Shown: one piece after another, positions 61,509 to 64,000 of the stretch
Numbering within the stretch: the stretch's first letter is position 1
Layout: every line of letters starts with the position of its first letter
NCBI GenBank assembly: GCA_977017575.1
Contig: CDRNVI010000014.1
Location: forward strand, 62,001 to 126,000
Length of the DNA stretch: 64,000 nucleotides
Source: Paramoeba atlantica
Lineage: Eukaryota > Discosea
Direction: 5' to 3'
Position numbers and translations under genes: made by a program
The notes under the pieces: generated by a model
Seen by the model: the letters and a program-made list of their open reading frames with translations, nothing else
Told to the model about the DNA's origin: nothing
Databases searched by the model: none

Positions 61509-62182
61509 ATTAGTTTGTTGAGAAAACTAAATTTTGTTGAGACTACTATTTAACGCATGTCACTGAGACTCTGGAGCAATTGTATGAAGACACAGAAGAT
61601 GGATCTGGCCCGGAAGGACTTTAGGATTCCTTGAAACACCTTCAAGGATTCCTTCAACCTTCACCAGGATTCCTTCAAACTCACACGACTCGGCTATCGA
61701 AAAATCATAACATGGATTTTTGGAAAGATACAGTATGGTTTGATCCCGTATTTTTCGCTGAATTCTGTCAACCATACAATTTGCCTTGCATTTCTGTCGA
61801 GCGTGCCAATAACCTCTTTGATCGAGACTTAGGTTTTGCGAACCAACATGCTCCTCTATTTTCCACTACTGAGATGGACTGGAAAGAATACGTTTCCTGT
61901 ACGAACTTTGAAGGGGATCCCGTCTTGCGTCACAATGAATACGTCTACTGGTGTACTCTTGGCAATAAACTTTTTCCATCGATTGCTTTTGCTGCCCGCC
62001 ACTATGTCTGGGCTCCTCCAATGGTAAAAAAATGTGATTCGTGGCTGTCCATTTTAGCTTACATGTACAGTCCCCACCAATACAGTCCTCTCCCTCATGT
62101 TATTGCCCATCGCATTTTTATTCGTGGAAATTTGGACAAGTTGAAGCCCATTAAAAGTCATTCTGCATCGATAAAAGGATAA
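61509..62182 (+). pseudogene. hAT transposase C-terminal fragment
   Basis: The open part at 61,631-62,182 ends with a hAT dimerisation domain: 'YVYWCTLGNKLFPSIAFAAR', 'HYVWAPPM', and 'HVIAHRIFIRGNLDKL', which fit the W-x(n)-FPxLAxxAxxYL ... LxFxxxNLDKL pattern. The 'ER-FS' block expected between them is altered (KKCDSWLSI), and no DDE residues are present, so only the 3' end remains. The same 5' flank is found at 52.3-52.6 kb beside LRR member 14. Confidence 0.65.
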
Positions 62183-62333
62183 ACAGAAGCAAATTTAGCT
62201 TTTCGTATATGAATCCTAGCTCTACTTCGAAGCTACTCTCCTTCAATACTAGTTCTATACTGGTACAATGAATTAAACTTAATTTCTTTCTTCAATATCT
62301 TAAGACTTTCTTACATAACTTCGCCAGTTTTAA

Positions 62334-63811
62334 TGTTCATGCGCTCGTCATGGCGCCGAGATACAGCCCTTGATGCGACAGCCGATATCATCGGCACAAT
62401 CCGTAATGACGGATGTCGCACCAAGGGGGTTTAGCTCGGACTCTGTCGGTAGAGGTGGTCCAGGTAACTCGCCCTCTCTTTACGCAGCCGGAGGGGCGCA
62501 CTGCAACCGACTCGGTCCCAGTCGGTAGAGGTGGTCCAGGCAACTCGCCACCTCTTTACGCAGCCGGAGGGGTGCACTGCAACCGACCACTGCCTCGCGA
62601 TAAGACGAGGCAGAGCCACGCCCAGTGGTGCTCAAGGGAGGCCACCATGGCGCATGGCTCCCCGGGAAGGAAAGGGCGCGAAAGGAAGAAATCCGGGGAG
62701 GGAAGAAAACTCACTCAAAGAGTGAGCCGGGGAGGGGTGATGGGGTGGAAGTGCGTCGCCTACTTCGCCGAGAAAGAGGGACAGTTTCGGCCTTAGTGCG
62801 GGCCGGCAACGGGCATATAACAGTAAGACTATGCTCGTTGCCGAGGAAAGAAAAGATGAACTAAAGGAAAATGTACCAACAAGGTACAGAAACTGTATCT
62901 TTGTAAGATGAATATACTTAAAGGTGAATATACTTGAAGAATATACTTGAAGATGAATGCAATGAGTCTGTAAGTTCTCCAAGATTCTTAGCATGACATC
63001 ATCGGCGTTCCTCTTCAAACCAGCATTCCCCGAAGCACCATACTTTCCGTTTACGTTTTGGTGCACCACCACTTTGCGACAATGAGTTTCATCCTAGCCT
63101 CACTGCGTCTCCGACTCCCGTCCTATGTGAAGTGCCAGCCGTGGGTTGCTACGGCGGGCTCGCCCGCCGGTCCGCAAGGACCGACCGTACGCATCGGAGT
63201 AACATCCGAGCCGTCGAGCCCCCTCGCGTGGACGGTAGAGGATCCATAGCCTGTCAAGGCCAAATGGGTGCAAAATTAGATTAGATTAGATGAGTTTCAT
63301 GTGTTAGGGCGACTTGTGTACTTTTCTGTAGCACAAAACTTTCAGGACTACCAGCTTATGACTTTTGATTCATTCGATTTCCTCGGTCTAAAGAGCTACT
63401 TTGTTTAATATGAGGCCACGCCGACAAGAAAACCTAACACACCCTTGACAAGGCATAAAAGAATCACCAAAAACCTAAAAATGAACCTACTAGTTTATAA
63501 AAGGGGAAAAAATTATGCCGAAAAATGAAGAAAAATTCTGAACGTGAAAAGGCTAAATTTGCTTCAGTTCACCCGACGGTGCTTATGAGGAAGATTCGTT
63601 TGAGAGAGATGAATTAGATCTTCGGATAAGTAATGAGTCAGATGACGATCAAACAGAAATGTATCCATGAAATTTGCAGCTTTTGATCTTCAGTGTACGC
63701 AATTAGTTTCTTACTTATACTGTGACCCCCCTCTTCAATATGCATCCCCCCTTACCCCCCTTTAATACGCACAAAATTGAAGCTGAAGAAAAGTTTTGTA
63801 GTGGGACCTAA
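62334..63811 (+). repeat. GC-rich dispersed repeat family B, long copy 2
   Basis: It starts TGTTCATGCGCTCGTCATGG and follows the 26,256-27,716 copy throughout, including the paired 76-base units and the 'attagattagatta' motif at ~63,280. Small insertions occur near 62,920. Confidence 0.7.
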
Positions 63812-63873
63812 TTGATTTTTACTTTTTTATATTCTTTTTAGAAAATCACTTAGGCTACCAACTTCGGACAATT

Positions 63874-64000
63874 GCGGTGGTTGTATAACTACCGCTCTAC
63901 CCTCGATTATTGAAAAAAAGTGAACAAAAACAGTGAAAATATAAAGAGGAACACAGTAATATAATAGAAGAAAAATATATAAAAGGGGCTCACGTGGTCC
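63874..64000 (+). repeat. dispersed repeat family C, copy 5 (cut by window end)
   Basis: 'gcggtggttgtataactacc' to 'aaaggggctcacgtggtcc'; same orientation as the 14.8-kb copy. Confidence 0.65.

Noticed and set aside
1-64000. CRISPR array, rRNA genes, bacterial operon features
   Set aside because: None seen; repeats are irregular in spacing and the genes are eukaryotic.

Overview
The window is nuclear DNA from a unicellular eukaryote. It has single-exon and intron-bearing genes with GT/AG junctions, a mitochondrial Hsp90 (TRAP1), a TMEM65-type mitochondrial membrane protein, HMG-box proteins, and a heavy load of eukaryotic transposons. The lineage cannot be fixed from sequence alone. Frequent pyrimidine-tract/AG acceptors argue against kinetoplastids, even though the LRR style ('DLTxLPxSLxxLxLxxNxFxG') is also seen in several protist groups. 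Stops are standard.

The most striking content is a multigene family of small leucine-rich-repeat proteins: 15 loci, all on the minus strand, at 8.5-12.9, 15.9-19.8, 27.9-29.2, 34.2-37.8, 51.3-52.2 and 59.0-59.9 kb. Intact members have an N-terminal cap resembling the plant LRRNT_2 module (LPQEYEL ... SWNxxTxACxWxGVxCD), then about 6-9 LRRs of ~23 residues. Many are preceded by a clear 3' splice site, so a short first exon is missing from each model. The family is actively rearranging. A block at 15,981-20,320 was copied to 10,180-13,390, fusing two LRR genes and carrying along the 3' end of a neighbouring PADR1 gene. A second pair (51.2-52.3 and 58.9-60.0 kb) was duplicated together with a hAT fragment. 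Other members are cut by a Tc1-like non-autonomous element or by a GC-rich dispersed repeat.

Other probable host genes are two tandem double-HMG-box genes (6.7-8.0 kb), a Pol-beta-type HhH plus PADR1 zinc-domain protein (20.2-21.1 kb), a TMEM65 homologue with EF-hand and Ser-rich repeats (21.7-23.7 kb), a ubiquitin-like BAG6-like protein (31.2-33.8 kb), a possible CWC15-like splicing factor (38.4-39.1 kb), TRAP1 (39.6-42.4 kb) and an unknown 502-residue ORF (44.6-46.1 kb). GC-rich coding islands stand out from AT-rich flanks.

Mobile DNA fills the rest: a two-exon pogo/Tigger-type DDE transposase gene (4.4-6.3 kb), an apparently complete 1,556-bp Tc1/mariner element with 99-bp inverted repeats (56.3-57.8 kb), a decayed Tc1 (54.9-56.2 kb), LINE pieces with an R2-type restriction-like endonuclease (42.4-43.9, 60.4-61.5 kb and short 3' tails), hAT fragments, several MITE/foldback families and a ~1.46-kb GC-rich repeat. 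There are also retroelement fossils (RT at 3.4 kb, a possible tyrosine-recombinase shred at 0.7 kb) and a three-member family of unknown ORFs at 0.1, 44.2 and 54.3 kb.
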